Positions 43,805 to 52,282 of a stretch of DNA of 61,182 nucleotides are shown one piece after another. The position numbers and the translations under genes are program-made. Under the pieces are notes generated by a model. That model saw nothing but the letters and a program-made list of their open reading frames with translations. It was not told the DNA's origin and ran no database searches. How positions within the stretch are numbered: position 1 is the first letter of the stretch; every line of letters begins with the position of its first letter. Source of the stretch: Nitrosomonas sp. (GTDB lineage: Bacteria; Pseudomonadota; Gammaproteobacteria; Burkholderiales; Nitrosomonadaceae); the NCBI GenBank assembly GCA_021774195.1, contig JAJFJJ010000092.1, positions 1 through 61,182 of the forward strand, in the 5' to 3' direction.

Positions 43805-45058
43805 ATGCAGTTATTCGCCTTTGGCATTAACCATAATACTGCGCCACTTGATGTGCGTGAGCAGGTTACCTTTCCAGAAAATACAGTGGAACATGCATTG
43901 CATGATCTGGTTGGACGTAATCCGATTAAAGAAGCAGCGATTGTTTCGACCTGCAACCGGACAGAAATTTATTGCAGTACAGAACAGCCTGAGCAAGCTA
44001 TGCACTGGCTGGCGGACTTTCATCGCATTCAAACACGCGAGCTGGATCCTTATATCTATCAGTTGCCACGTGAACTTGCCGTTAAGCACGCGTTTCGTGT
44101 GGCCAGTGGTTTAGATTCTATGGTATTGGGTGAGCCGCAAATTTTGGGGCAGTTGAAGAGCGCCATAAAATCAGCCGAGCATGCCGGAACAATGGGGTTT
44201 TTGCTGCATAAATTGTTTCAGCGAACATTTTTTGTTGCCAAAGAAGTGCGGACCTCTACTGAGATCGGAAGCAATTCAGTCTCTATGGCTGCAGCCGCAG
44301 CGCGTTTGGCCGAGCGGATATTTGGTGATATTAGTGAACAGCGGGTGTTATTTATTGGTGCTGGAGAAATGATCGAGCTCTGTGCCAGTCATTTTGTTAC
44401 TAGAAAGCCTAAACGTATTACAGTTGCTAATCGTACGACGGAACGTGCGGAAGCCTTAGCGAGTCGTTATGATGCACATGCAATTACCTTAAGCGATCTG
44501 CCAGAACAGTTGCCGTTGCATGATATTGTGGTGACTTGTACAGCGAGTCCATTGCCTATTCTTGGTAAAGGAATGGTTGAACGTGCCATTAAGGCACGTA
44601 AACATCGTCCGATTTTTATTGTTGATTTGGCTGTTCCGCGTGATGTTGAATCTGAGGTGGTCGAATTGGATGATGTGTTTTTGTACTATGTGGATGATTT
44701 GTCAGAGATTGTTAAAGAAGGACTCGATTCCAGGCAAAATGCGGTTGCTCAAGCAGAAACCATTATCGATACCAATGTGATTGATTTTATGCGTTGGGTC
44801 GCGACACGAGAATTGGTGCCAACCATTCGGGCGCTACGTGACCAGGGTGAGCGTTTTCGTCGGCATGAAATGGCACGAGCGAGTAAATTATTGGCCAAAG
44901 GTGAAGACCCACAGAAAGTGATGGAGTCGCTCAGTCATGGTTTAACCAATAAATTTCTACATATCCCATCCAGCACTTTGAATCAGGCGACCGCTGAGGA
45001 ACGTGAAGAGTTGGTTGACTTAATTAATCGACTTTATCAATTACACCGCCCACAATGA
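43805..45058 (+). CDS. hemA: Glutamyl-tRNA reductase
   Basis: A 417-residue enzyme that reduces glutamyl-tRNA-Glu to glutamate-1-semialdehyde with NADPH, the committed step of C5 tetrapyrrole synthesis. The N-terminal catalytic domain has [18 protein letters not shown] and the nucleophilic Cys in [12 protein letters not shown] (about residues 45-56). The NADPH domain has [18 protein letters not shown] and the [12 protein letters not shown] strand. A C-terminal dimerisation helix ends the protein. Heme is needed for the many cytochromes of an ammonia oxidiser. First gene of a set; its stop overlaps the prfA start as ATGA. Confidence 0.97.
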   Translation: MQLFAFGINHNTAPLDVREQVTFPENTVEHALHDLVGRNPIKEAAIVSTCNRTEIYCSTEQPEQAMHWLADFHRIQTRELDPYIYQLPRELAVKHAFRVASGLDSMVLGEPQILGQLKSAIKSAEHAGTMGFLLHKLFQRTFFVAKEVRTSTEIGSNSVSMAAAAARLAERIFGDISEQRVLFIGAGEMIELCASHFVTRKPKRITVANRTTERAEALASRYDAHAITLSDLPEQLPLHDIVVTCTASPLPILGKGMVERAIKARKHRPIFIVDLAVPRDVESEVVELDDVFLYYVDDLSEIVKEGLDSRQNAVAQAETIIDTNVIDFMRWVATRELVPTIRALRDQGERFRRHEMARASKLLAKGEDPQKVMESLSHGLTNKFLHIPSSTLNQATAEEREELVDLINRLYQLHRPQ

Positions 45059-46134
45059 AAGCAAGTATTACGGCCAGACTGACGCGTTTGAGTGTGCGTT
45101 TGGAAGAATTGAATCAATTATTAAGCAGTGAGACGATTACTGCAGATATGGATAATTTTCGTAAGCTTTCTCGCGAACATTCTGAGATCACCCCGATTGT
45201 TGATCTTTATCATGCTTATCAACAAAGTGAACAGGATATCCAGACTGCCAGAGAAATGTCGGCTGACCCAGAAATGCGTGAGTTTGCCGAGGCTGAAGTG
45301 CAAGAGGGGAAGGAAAAGTTGCTGCAGATTGAAGCCGATTTGCAGAAACAGTTGTTACCAAAAGACCCCAATGACGAACGGAATATTTTTCTAGAAATTC
45401 GGGCTGGAACTGGTGGCGATGAGTCAGCCTTATTTGCAGGCAATTTGTTTCGCATGTATTCACGTTTTGCCGAACGCAAACGCTGGCAGGTGGAAATTAT
45501 TTCACAAAGCCCTTCCGATGTTGGAGGATATAAGGAAATTATCGCCAAGATAATTGGCCAGGGTGCTTATTCTAAGCTGAAATTTGAATCTGGTGCGCAT
45601 CGGGTTCAGCGCGTTCCAGTTACTGAGACACAAGGGCGTGTACATACCTCAACCTGTACCGTTGCAGTGATTCCTGAAGCAGATGAGATTAGTGAAATAG
45701 AACTCAATCCAGTAGACTTACGTATTGATACGTTTCGTGCATCTGGAGCGGGTGGCCAGCATATTAATAAGACGGATTCGGCTGTGAGAGTGACACATTT
45801 ACCAACAGGTATTGTGGTTGAATGCCAAGATGGCCGTTCTCAGCATAAAAATAAAGCACAAGCTTTGAGTGTATTGGCAGCACGTATTCACGATAAACAA
45901 ATGCGTGCACATCAGGCTGAGCAAGCTGAAACCCGTAAATCACTGGTTGGTACTGGAGAGCGGTCTGAACGGATTCGTACTTATAATTTCCCGCAAGGAC
46001 GTGTTACCGATCATCGGATTAATTTGACCTTGTATAAAATGGATCAAATTATGGATGGCGATATTAATGAGATCTGCTCAGCATTAATGGCTGAACATCA
46101 AGCGGAGCAGCTGGCTTCAATGGAAAATGAATAG
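45055..46134 (+). CDS. prfA: Peptide chain release factor 1
   Basis: A 359-residue RF1 that recognises UAA and UAG stops. The GGQ loop is [20 protein letters not shown] (about residues 225-244), responsible for peptide release, with the methylated Gln modified by PrmC encoded next. The RF1-type anticodon-tripeptide region is the short [14 protein letters not shown] strand containing a PVT motif, which distinguishes RF1 from RF2. Start overlaps the hemA stop by four bases, so the two are translationally coupled. Length and C-terminus are standard. Confidence 0.97.
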   Translation: MKASITARLTRLSVRLEELNQLLSSETITADMDNFRKLSREHSEITPIVDLYHAYQQSEQDIQTAREMSADPEMREFAEAEVQEGKEKLLQIEADLQKQLLPKDPNDERNIFLEIRAGTGGDESALFAGNLFRMYSRFAERKRWQVEIISQSPSDVGGYKEIIAKIIGQGAYSKLKFESGAHRVQRVPVTETQGRVHTSTCTVAVIPEADEISEIELNPVDLRIDTFRASGAGGQHINKTDSAVRVTHLPTGIVVECQDGRSQHKNKAQALSVLAARIHDKQMRAHQAEQAETRKSLVGTGERSERIRTYNFPQGRVTDHRINLTLYKMDQIMDGDINEICSALMAEHQAEQLASMENE

Positions 46135-46168
46135 CATTTGTACGCTTATAGTTTTATTTTGAAGTAGT

Positions 46169-46999
46169 ATGCAAAAAACACTAGCTCAGGTGCTTGATTG
46201 GTCATTACGGGATATTGATCGAATTGATGCACATCTATTGTTGCAACATGTATTGGGGGTCGAGCAGGCTTACATACTGACACATATTGACCAGTTATTA
46301 ACGCCCCAACAAGAGTCGTATTTTTCACAGTTAATCGCAAAGCGGGTTGAAGGTGTGCCCATTGCATATTTGATTGGTGAGCGTGAATTTTATAGTCTGA
46401 CTTTTAGCGTGTCTGATGCGGTGCTGATTCCACGGCCAGAAACAGAGTTGTTAGTCGATCTAACTTTGGCCCGGATGCCGCAAGATAAACCTTGTCGTAT
46501 CCTGGATCTGGGTTCTGGTTGTGGTGCGGTTGCCATTACGATTGCTAAATATCGTCCAGAATCACAAGTGATTGCGATTGATTATTCTGCAGCAGCAATC
46601 TCTGTTGCCCGGAGTAATGCGCGGAATTTAAACATCAATAATATTGAAATTAGGCGAGGAGATTGGTTTAAAGCACTCGCAGAAGAAAAATTTGATCTAG
46701 TCGTTTCTAATCCGCCTTATGTGGCTGAGCATGATCCACATTTGCAGCAAGGAGACCTGCGCTTTGAACCGCCTTTGGCATTGTCTGCAGGGGAAGATGG
46801 GTTAATGTGTATTCGTCATATTATTGCCAACGCGCCTAAGTATTTGGCAACCGATGGTTGGCTATTGTTTGAACATGGTTATAACCAAGCTGCCGCATGT
46901 AGAGATTTATTGGCAAAACACCGTTTTTGTGCGTTGTTTTCGGAAAAAGATTTAGCTGGCATAATACGTGTCAGTGGTGGTTGTTTGCATTCTAATTGA
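46169..46999 (+). CDS. prmC: Release factor glutamine methyltransferase
   Basis: A 276-residue HemK/PrmC enzyme that methylates the GGQ glutamine of RF1 and RF2. The N-terminal helical domain has DRIDAHLLLQHVLG and VPIAYLIGEREFYSL. The SAM core is CRILDLGSGCGAVAITIAKY (about residues 110-129) and the catalytic motif is LVVSNPPYVAEHDPHL. It is 34 bases downstream of prfA on the same strand, the classical hemA-prfA-prmC order. A family A repeat follows within 40 bases. Confidence 0.97.
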   Translation: MQKTLAQVLDWSLRDIDRIDAHLLLQHVLGVEQAYILTHIDQLLTPQQESYFSQLIAKRVEGVPIAYLIGEREFYSLTFSVSDAVLIPRPETELLVDLTLARMPQDKPCRILDLGSGCGAVAITIAKYRPESQVIAIDYSAAAISVARSNARNLNINNIEIRRGDWFKALAEEKFDLVVSNPPYVAEHDPHLQQGDLRFEPPLALSAGEDGLMCIRHIIANAPKYLATDGWLLFEHGYNQAAACRDLLAKHRFCALFSEKDLAGIIRVSGGCLHSN

Positions 47000-47034
47000 A
47001 CCGTGTTTTGTACGAGCACATAGAATGAATTTAT

Positions 47035-47176
47035 ATAATTATTCAGTATATTACGATAATTGTTCTAATTATTCCTGGAATTTATCAGCACAAGGCACAA
47101 AATGTGATTTTACACGTGTAAATGATCATTTTGTAACGCAGAAATAGTGAATTCTAGGAATGAGTTGAATGGTTAG
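47035..47176 (-). repeat. 142-bp palindromic repeat, family A copy A2
   Basis: The most diverged of three 142-bp copies, in inverted orientation relative to A1 and A3. It keeps the central block around TTTACACGTGTAAA, and the outer words ATAATTATTCAG and GTTGAATGGTTA. It fills most of the prmC-grxD spacer, between two co-directional genes, so it may form a hairpin in readthrough transcripts. Confidence 0.72.
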
Positions 47177-47224
47177 GAATTTATTTTGTCATAGGAAACC
47201 TATGATTTACTTTGGAGAACTAAG

Positions 47225-47530
47225 ATGAGTATTGAGAATACAATTAAGGATCAAGTAACCGCACATCCTGTCGTGCTTTATATGAAAGGCACATTGCAGC
47301 AACCACAATGCGGTTTTTCTGCAAATGCTGCGCATATTCTTAGTGCATGTGGTGTTGAAAATGTATTTGCTGTAGATGTGTTGGCAGATGAGGAAATCCG
47401 GCAAGGTATTAAGGATTATTCTAATTGGCCAACTATCCCGCAATTATATGTGAACGGTGAATTTGTTGGCGGTTCGGATATTTTGACTGAAATGTATCAG
47501 AATGGCGAGCTACAAAAACTTCTGGCTTAA
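47225..47530 (+). CDS. grxD: Monothiol glutaredoxin (Grx4 family)
   Basis: A 101-residue monothiol glutaredoxin with the CGFS active site ([14 protein letters not shown], about residues 28-41) and the glutathione-binding [20 protein letters not shown] segment. It binds or delivers a [2Fe-2S] cluster with glutathione and BolA-type partners. The usual KGTPQFPQ before the site reads KGTLQQPQ, a mild change. A GGAG site lies upstream of the ATG. It ends six bases from the convergent YqaA-like gene. Confidence 0.96.
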   Translation: MSIENTIKDQVTAHPVVLYMKGTLQQPQCGFSANAAHILSACGVENVFAVDVLADEEIRQGIKDYSNWPTIPQLYVNGEFVGGSDILTEMYQNGELQKLLA

Positions 47531-47536
47531 TCAATT

Positions 47537-47956
47537 TTAACTGACCGCTGTTGCGATAACCCAATAACGAGCAAATTTACCGATGGCCATGAATAACATG
47601 GCCCATAGCCAATTGACTCTAAGCCATCCTGCCGCGACACAGAGTAAATCGCCAATTAACGGTGTCCATGATAATAATAAAATTGGGGCACCGTGACGGT
47701 GTGTCCATTCCAAACCACGTATGCTACCACCTGATTTTTTTAGTAGTGTTTTTTCATCCGGAATAAAACGACCAATCACGTAAGAACTCATACCGCCAAG
47801 TGTGTTTCCAATAGTGGCAAGTATCAGTGCTGACCAGTGTAATTCTGGGTAGGCGATTAGAACACCGGCTAAAACAGCCTCAGAACCGCCGGGTAGAAGT
47901 GTGGCTGCCAGAAAGCTACTGACAAAAAGTGTTAACAGGCTGGCTTGTTCATCCAT
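47537..47956 (-). CDS. YqaA/DedA-like (VTT domain) membrane protein
   Basis: A 139-residue inner-membrane protein with four or five hydrophobic helices and SNARE-associated/VTT-domain features. Seen are LFVSSFLAATLLPGGSEAVL at the N-terminus, TIGNTLGGMSSYVIGRFIP in the middle, and HRHGAPILLLSWTPLIGDLL with the conserved Pro-Gly-Asp-type turn near the C-terminus. The short length fits the YqaA subgroup. DedA-family members take part in lipid-carrier or phospholipid transport and membrane homeostasis; the precise job here is unknown. Monocistronic and convergent with grxD. Confidence 0.88.
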   Translation of the reverse strand: MDEQASLLTLFVSSFLAATLLPGGSEAVLAGVLIAYPELHWSALILATIGNTLGGMSSYVIGRFIPDEKTLLKKSGGSIRGLEWTHRHGAPILLLSWTPLIGDLLCVAAGWLRVNWLWAMLFMAIGKFARYWVIATAVS

Positions 47957-48195
47957 TTTTATTAATTATCAAAAAAGCAAAAGCGCCATAGTTTAACCTG
48001 AATTTCGTGAATTGCTGTAATTTAAATAAATCTAACTGCAACGCGAAAAAATTAATCCTCGTTCTGATAGCGAAAAATTTTATTTGTGAAATGCGTTGAC
48101 AAGGTGACAAACTTAGTTTGAGTTGATAGTCGAGCAAATTAAGGAGTAAGCTCTGAGCGTATCTAAGCAGTTTTTTGAGGATTGAACTGTAATGA

Positions 48196-49377
48196 TCATA
48201 TTACTATATATTCTAACCCTGTCTGAGATAATCCCACTAGATTGATGTTCGTTTCATTCAGTGACGTTTCTGCAGCCAGAATCCCAATTGAGGGGACGGT
48301 ATGAATACCTAAGTCTAGTAACTCAACAAAGTGCGCTTCATCTGCTACAGAAGGTGCAAAGCCGACCACGTTTTCGTATAGTAAGTTGACAACTGCCGTG
48401 TGATTGCTCGAATCATCACCAAGTGCCGCATTAATGGCTTGTTGCATTAACGCTTCAAAATTAATGCCTTCGTCAAGCAGATCTAAACCAATGCCGACAA
48501 AGACTTTGTTTGATATTGACTCTTGACCGAATACGGCCCCTAGTGTTTTTGCTGTGATGCCCGTATTTCCGTCTAGATCGAGCGCTAATGCAAAATCGTT
48601 AAATTGGATACGCTCAATTCCCTGAAGGGTGTCTGTGCCGTCTAAGCCGCCATTCTTATGGGTGACCGCCCAGCTGCCATCTATATTTTGATTAATGTCA
48701 TAATTAGCCAGATTTTCACGATAAATGGCCGTGTCTGTGTTCTCATTGCCGCTTAGTATGTCATCACCTTCAAATCCGGTTAATATATCTTTTCCAGCGC
48801 CACCTGCAATGTGTTCGGCTTGACTATGGTCGGCAAAGAAGGGCGTTTGGAAGCCTGTAAAGAAATTCATATAGGTTTTAGCCGTCGTTCCATTTCCATC
48901 GGTTGTGCTGAACACCGCGCCAGACACTAAAAAGCCTTTTAATCCAGCCTTGTCAGATGATGAGCTTCCTGCACCTAGTAAATGAGCCGCAGCCAGCATA
49001 CCGGAGGCGGTGATTTGATTACCGTTAAGGGTTTGTCCCTCAAATTGATCAAGCCCAAGAAACTGTATTCTGCCCCATAAAATGTCGTGCCAATCTTGTA
49101 TGATTATCTCTTGAACGCTGCCATTATTAAGATAATCTTGTTTGCTATTGACGCCATTTTTACCCGACCAATTACCAGTCCAATCATTTTTAAATAGATT
49201 GTTATCGCTTTGGTCTATACCATAGTATCCGAGGTCAAAAAGGGCGGCCTCGCCAAATTGATATTTGCCGATAAAGCCAAATTGATTTTCAATATCATAA
49301 TTCTGTGCACCACCGGAAACACTGGATGACTCTTTGAATCCAAGCGCATCAAAATAATCCTGATATGTTTTAGTCAT
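48196..49377 (-). CDS. Secreted lysozyme-like RTX protein
   Basis: I place the start at ATG 49377 (MTKTYQDYFDALGFKESSSV, with a GAGG site), giving 393 residues; the longer frame to 49530 runs through a dispersed repeat. Residues 1-130 resemble small lysozyme/transglycosylase domains: a Glu in ALGFKESSS, then NQFGFIGKYQFGEAALFDLG. A short RTX calcium-binding block GGAGKDILTGFEGDDILSG sits at about residues 192-210, and a DUF4214-like helical C-terminus follows, ending GLSQTGLEYIVI. It lacks a Sec signal; RTX repeats and the end of the chain fit type I secretion. It probably cuts peptidoglycan outside the cell. No type I exporter genes are in view. Confidence 0.75.
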   Translation of the reverse strand: MTKTYQDYFDALGFKESSSVSGGAQNYDIENQFGFIGKYQFGEAALFDLGYYGIDQSDNNLFKNDWTGNWSGKNGVNSKQDYLNNGSVQEIIIQDWHDILWGRIQFLGLDQFEGQTLNGNQITASGMLAAAHLLGAGSSSSDKAGLKGFLVSGAVFSTTDGNGTTAKTYMNFFTGFQTPFFADHSQAEHIAGGAGKDILTGFEGDDILSGNENTDTAIYRENLANYDINQNIDGSWAVTHKNGGLDGTDTLQGIERIQFNDFALALDLDGNTGITAKTLGAVFGQESISNKVFVGIGLDLLDEGINFEALMQQAINAALGDDSSNHTAVVNLLYENVVGFAPSVADEAHFVELLDLGIHTVPSIGILAAETSLNETNINLVGLSQTGLEYIVI

Positions 49378-49385
49378 CCTGAAAT

Positions 49386-49452
49386 CCTCAGTTGGATGGT
49401 GTTTAGAGTGCGATGTTGTTTCTTTTTGGCAAGGCGCAATGAGGAGTAATAA
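49386..49452 (+). repeat. Short dispersed repeat, family D copy D2
   Basis: Matches 18961-19027, with the shared core TTGTTTCTTTTTGGCAAGGCG. It overlaps the 5' leader of the RTX gene. The flanking bases to about 49545 contain a further inverted pair (TAACGAGTTATTGCAACGAA region), so this copy may be longer than D1. Confidence 0.5.
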
Positions 49453-49766
49453 CGAGTTATTGCAACGAATTGCAACACAGCAAAAATGAAACAATAGCGT
49501 GCTATAAGCATCATAGCGAGGATCACCCAAATGGTGTCTATCATATGAAAAGTATTTTTCGTAATTTCATAAGGTTGGTTGTTTTTGTAGCGATCAACTG
49601 AGGAATTTAGGATCATGATTACCTCTTTGAAATATTCATGTTTTTTCAGTCTACTCTAAAGGGTTCTTGGATAAAAGTTTCTTAAAGACATCTAATCTGT
49701 AAATTTACAACTTCTTGCTCAAACTAACCAGTAAAATCATCAAATCGTAATTATGATAACCACGAT

Positions 49767-50675
49767 GTGGCTAAATTAAAATATTATCACTATGATTTTA
49801 AGGCGATGGGCTCACCTTGTTCGGTGCAGCTATATGCACGTAGTCCAAAAAAAGCGAAGCATGCGGCGCAAAATGTTATTAACGATGTTGAGCGCCTAGA
49901 GCGCATTTATTCGCGTTACCGGCATGATAGTTTTTTATCGGAAATTAATCGGGTTGCGGCGGTTGCTGGGCAAATTGCAGTGGATGATGAAACAGCCGGG
50001 TTGTTGGACTATGCGGCGACCTGCTATCAACAAAGTGATGGTTTATTTGATATTACATCCGGCATTTTACGCCAAGCTTGGGATTTTAAATCCGGCAATC
50101 TGCCGACCAAACAAGCCATTGAAACGCTATTGAAACGGGTTGGGTGGCAAAAGCTTGATTGGCAGCGTCCGATTTTGTCATTTAGTATGCCAGGGATGGA
50201 GATAGACTTTGGCGGCGTGGTGAAAGAATATGCGGTCGATCGTGCCGCTGCGTTATGTTGGGAGCAGGGGATTAAACATGGCATTATCAATCTGGGTGGG
50301 GATATTAAAGTTATCGGCCCGCATCCTGATGGGAGTCCTTGGAAAGTTTCGATACGCCACCCCAGAAAGCCAGGTGCAGTGTTACGAACACTGTTATTGG
50401 ATAGCGGTGCATTGGCCAGCAGTGGTGATTATGAACGTTGCATCACGTTGGAGGGAGTACGCTACGGGCATGTACTAAATCCCAAAACAGGTTGGCCGGT
50501 CCGTTATATGGCGGCGGTCAGTGTGGTTGGGGATTTTTGTGTGGTGGCAGGCAGTGCTTCAACCATTGGTATGTTAAAAGCGCAGCAAGGGCCGCAATGG
50601 TTGCAAGAATTGGGTTTGCCGCATTTGTGGGTGAATGTGGACGGCGTATTGGGCGGGCCTTTGTTGGACTCATGA
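49767..50675 (+). CDS. apbE: FAD:protein FMN transferase
   Basis: A 302-residue ApbE that attaches FMN to threonine/serine of target flavoproteins. Motifs are DFKAMGSPCSVQLYARS at the N-terminus, IDFGGVVKEYAVDRAAALC (about residues 151-169), GIINLGGDIKVIG, and the late LASSGDYERC and GHVLNPKTGWPV. It lacks the lipoprotein signal common in ApbE, so it appears cytosolic. The start is a GTG at 49767, five codons ahead of the family consensus, with a weak ribosome site. It stands alone; no Nqr or Rnf genes are adjacent, so its target is unknown. Confidence 0.93.
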   Translation: MAKLKYYHYDFKAMGSPCSVQLYARSPKKAKHAAQNVINDVERLERIYSRYRHDSFLSEINRVAAVAGQIAVDDETAGLLDYAATCYQQSDGLFDITSGILRQAWDFKSGNLPTKQAIETLLKRVGWQKLDWQRPILSFSMPGMEIDFGGVVKEYAVDRAAALCWEQGIKHGIINLGGDIKVIGPHPDGSPWKVSIRHPRKPGAVLRTLLLDSGALASSGDYERCITLEGVRYGHVLNPKTGWPVRYMAAVSVVGDFCVVAGSASTIGMLKAQQGPQWLQELGLPHLWVNVDGVLGGPLLDS

Positions 50676-50796
50676 TAAAATTTGGTTTGTGTTATTCAAC
50701 TGTAGTTTCTCGAGCAAGATTTTCCGATAGGTGAAATTTCTCGAACAGCTGACTAGCAGAAGCTATTTGTAATTTGCTGCATATCTGCCCCTTATT

Positions 50797-51714
50797 TTAT
50801 TCGATATTTCTTAGTTTTCTAAACATGCTGGCGCATGTTTGATTGTACTTTTCAACATGATCCTGTCCGACAAGATCTCTCAAAGTTTTTAGGTAGTCGT
50901 TAAAGCCATCTTGATTTCCCGCATCTATGTTCTGAGAAAGTTCTTTAAGGCTTAAATTTAGCATATGGCGTGCTTTTTCAGCGTACGGGTTGCTTGATTG
51001 TATATCCCAATATACTTCTGGATCAGCACTTAAGATTCTTGCCACAAGCGCGATCATAGACCGATGCGGAGGTGGCATCATGGACTCAGCAGCCGTCAAA
51101 TCATATCCCATTTTCTTCAGAGACATACCAAAAGACAAAATTGCCGCGTGTGTAATGGTTTGAAACATAGCGGCATAACGATCATGTTCTTCTGCAGTCA
51201 TATAAACCAAATGGCAATTCCAGCATTCAAACATGGCTAAAAATGAATTTGCAATTGGACCGCGGTTCACTTCTATAACAACGGTACTCTGCCCAGAAAA
51301 ACCAAGTGATGGCGCAAACATTGGGTTAATGCTGATTATTTCACTTAATAGCTCAGATTCACTTATGATGCGCATCAGCGGCGTTTTGACGGATAGCGTA
51401 TCCACCAACAGTGAGTTTGTCTTTTGTATCGCGACTAACTCTTTCCAAGCCAATAAAGTTATTGCCTCTGGTAACGCAATAATTATAAGATCCGCATTAG
51501 CTACGGCCGCCTTTGACTGGGTATTCAGGTTAGCCGCATCTGATTGGATAAATTGAATGTTTTCAGACTTATGTTCGCGGTTTCTCTTAAGATCAATCGC
51601 AATAACCTCATTGACCTGCGGCAAGAGCTTTTCACAAAAAAGCGAACCCATTGCGCCATTTCCGCCTAGTACAACAGCAATATCAATTGATGATTTTCCA
51701 GAACTCACAAACAT
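50797..51714 (-). CDS. papC: 4-amino-4-deoxyprephenate dehydrogenase (PapC-like)
   Basis: A 305-residue dehydrogenase of the TyrA/PapC family. The NAD loop is IAVVLGGNGAMGSLFCEKLL (about residues 11-30); LIIIALPEAITLL and LLVDTLSVKTPLMRI give the nucleotide and catalytic regions, and HAAILSFGMSLKKMGYDL the helical part. It should convert 4-amino-4-deoxyprephenate to 4-aminophenylpyruvate with NAD+. It is the last gene of a minus-strand set papA-papB-papC, 14 bases after papB. A plain prephenate dehydrogenase is the alternative; context with an aminodeoxychorismate synthase and a mutase favours PapC. Confidence 0.82.
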   Translation of the reverse strand: MFVSSGKSSIDIAVVLGGNGAMGSLFCEKLLPQVNEVIAIDLKRNREHKSENIQFIQSDAANLNTQSKAAVANADLIIIALPEAITLLAWKELVAIQKTNSLLVDTLSVKTPLMRIISESELLSEIISINPMFAPSLGFSGQSTVVIEVNRGPIANSFLAMFECWNCHLVYMTAEEHDRYAAMFQTITHAAILSFGMSLKKMGYDLTAAESMMPPPHRSMIALVARILSADPEVYWDIQSSNPYAEKARHMLNLSLKELSQNIDAGNQDGFNDYLKTLRDLVGQDHVEKYNQTCASMFRKLRNIE

Positions 51715-51728
51715 GTCATATGACAGTA

Positions 51729-52049
51729 TTATGTCTGCCCGTCAGATTCTGGCGCATCAATAATTGTATCTTCAACGCGGCAGGTTTCATGAATGATCTT
51801 TCCATACAATTCACGCATAAAATCTGGATCAATGTCATGACTAATGCCCAAATCAGCACAGCGATTTTTCACCTCGTCCACCCGATTACTTTGCATCATC
51901 GGTATTTTATTTTCTTTCTTATACCCTGCAACTTTCCGGCATATCTGAAAACGCTGGCCAAGTAATTCAATAATTTTTTCGTCAATTTCATTAATTTCTA
52001 GACGATATCCCTTCAATCCTTCCAATCCTTCCATTTCACACCTCATCAC
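51729..52049 (-). CDS. papB: 4-amino-4-deoxychorismate mutase (PapB-like, AroQ fold)
   Basis: A 106-residue all-helical AroQ-class mutase. Marks of the fold are INEIDEKIIELLGQRFQICR (about residues 19-38) with VAGYKKENKIPMMQSNRVDE and, later, ELYGKIIHETCRVED. In the pap pathway it converts 4-amino-4-deoxychorismate to 4-amino-4-deoxyprephenate. It stands between the ADC synthase gene and papC; a chorismate mutase acting in phenylalanine/tyrosine synthesis is the alternative reading. A 233-bp spacer, mostly a MITE, separates it from papA, and 14 bases separate it from papC. Confidence 0.82.
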   Translation of the reverse strand: MMRCEMEGLEGLKGYRLEINEIDEKIIELLGQRFQICRKVAGYKKENKIPMMQSNRVDEVKNRCADLGISHDIDPDFMRELYGKIIHETCRVEDTIIDAPESDGQT

Positions 52050-52102
52050 TTTATGGTTGTATTTTAGTTTGATTTTGGCCTATTCTTACAAAGTAACTTT
52101 AG

Positions 52103-52280
52103 GATACCTCTAAAAACCCATATTTGCGAGCATCCGCAAAGCGAATTGCTTATTTACCCCGTTTCGTCACAATACTACGTTAATTACAAAAAATGTCGTC
52201 TTACCGATCAGCTGTATGCCGCATCAATATTTTTTATTCGCGCCTTGTCTTGTTTAAAAATCCGAATTTCTAGAAGTGAC
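52103..52280 (+). mobile_element. IS5-like MITE, family B long form, copy B4
   Basis: A non-coding element of about 178 bp closely matching 31966-32145, with left end GATACCTCTAAAAA after a TTAG and a more degenerate right end. It lies in the papA-papB gap, ending two bases before the papA stop, so it separates the two genes of one pathway on the same strand. Confidence 0.75.
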
Positions 52281-52282
52281 TT

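Noticed and set aside
49378-49530. N-terminal extension of the RTX protein
   Set aside because: The added 51 residues are encoded by the dispersed repeat (family D) and are unlike a protein head; a better ATG with GAGG lies at 49377.
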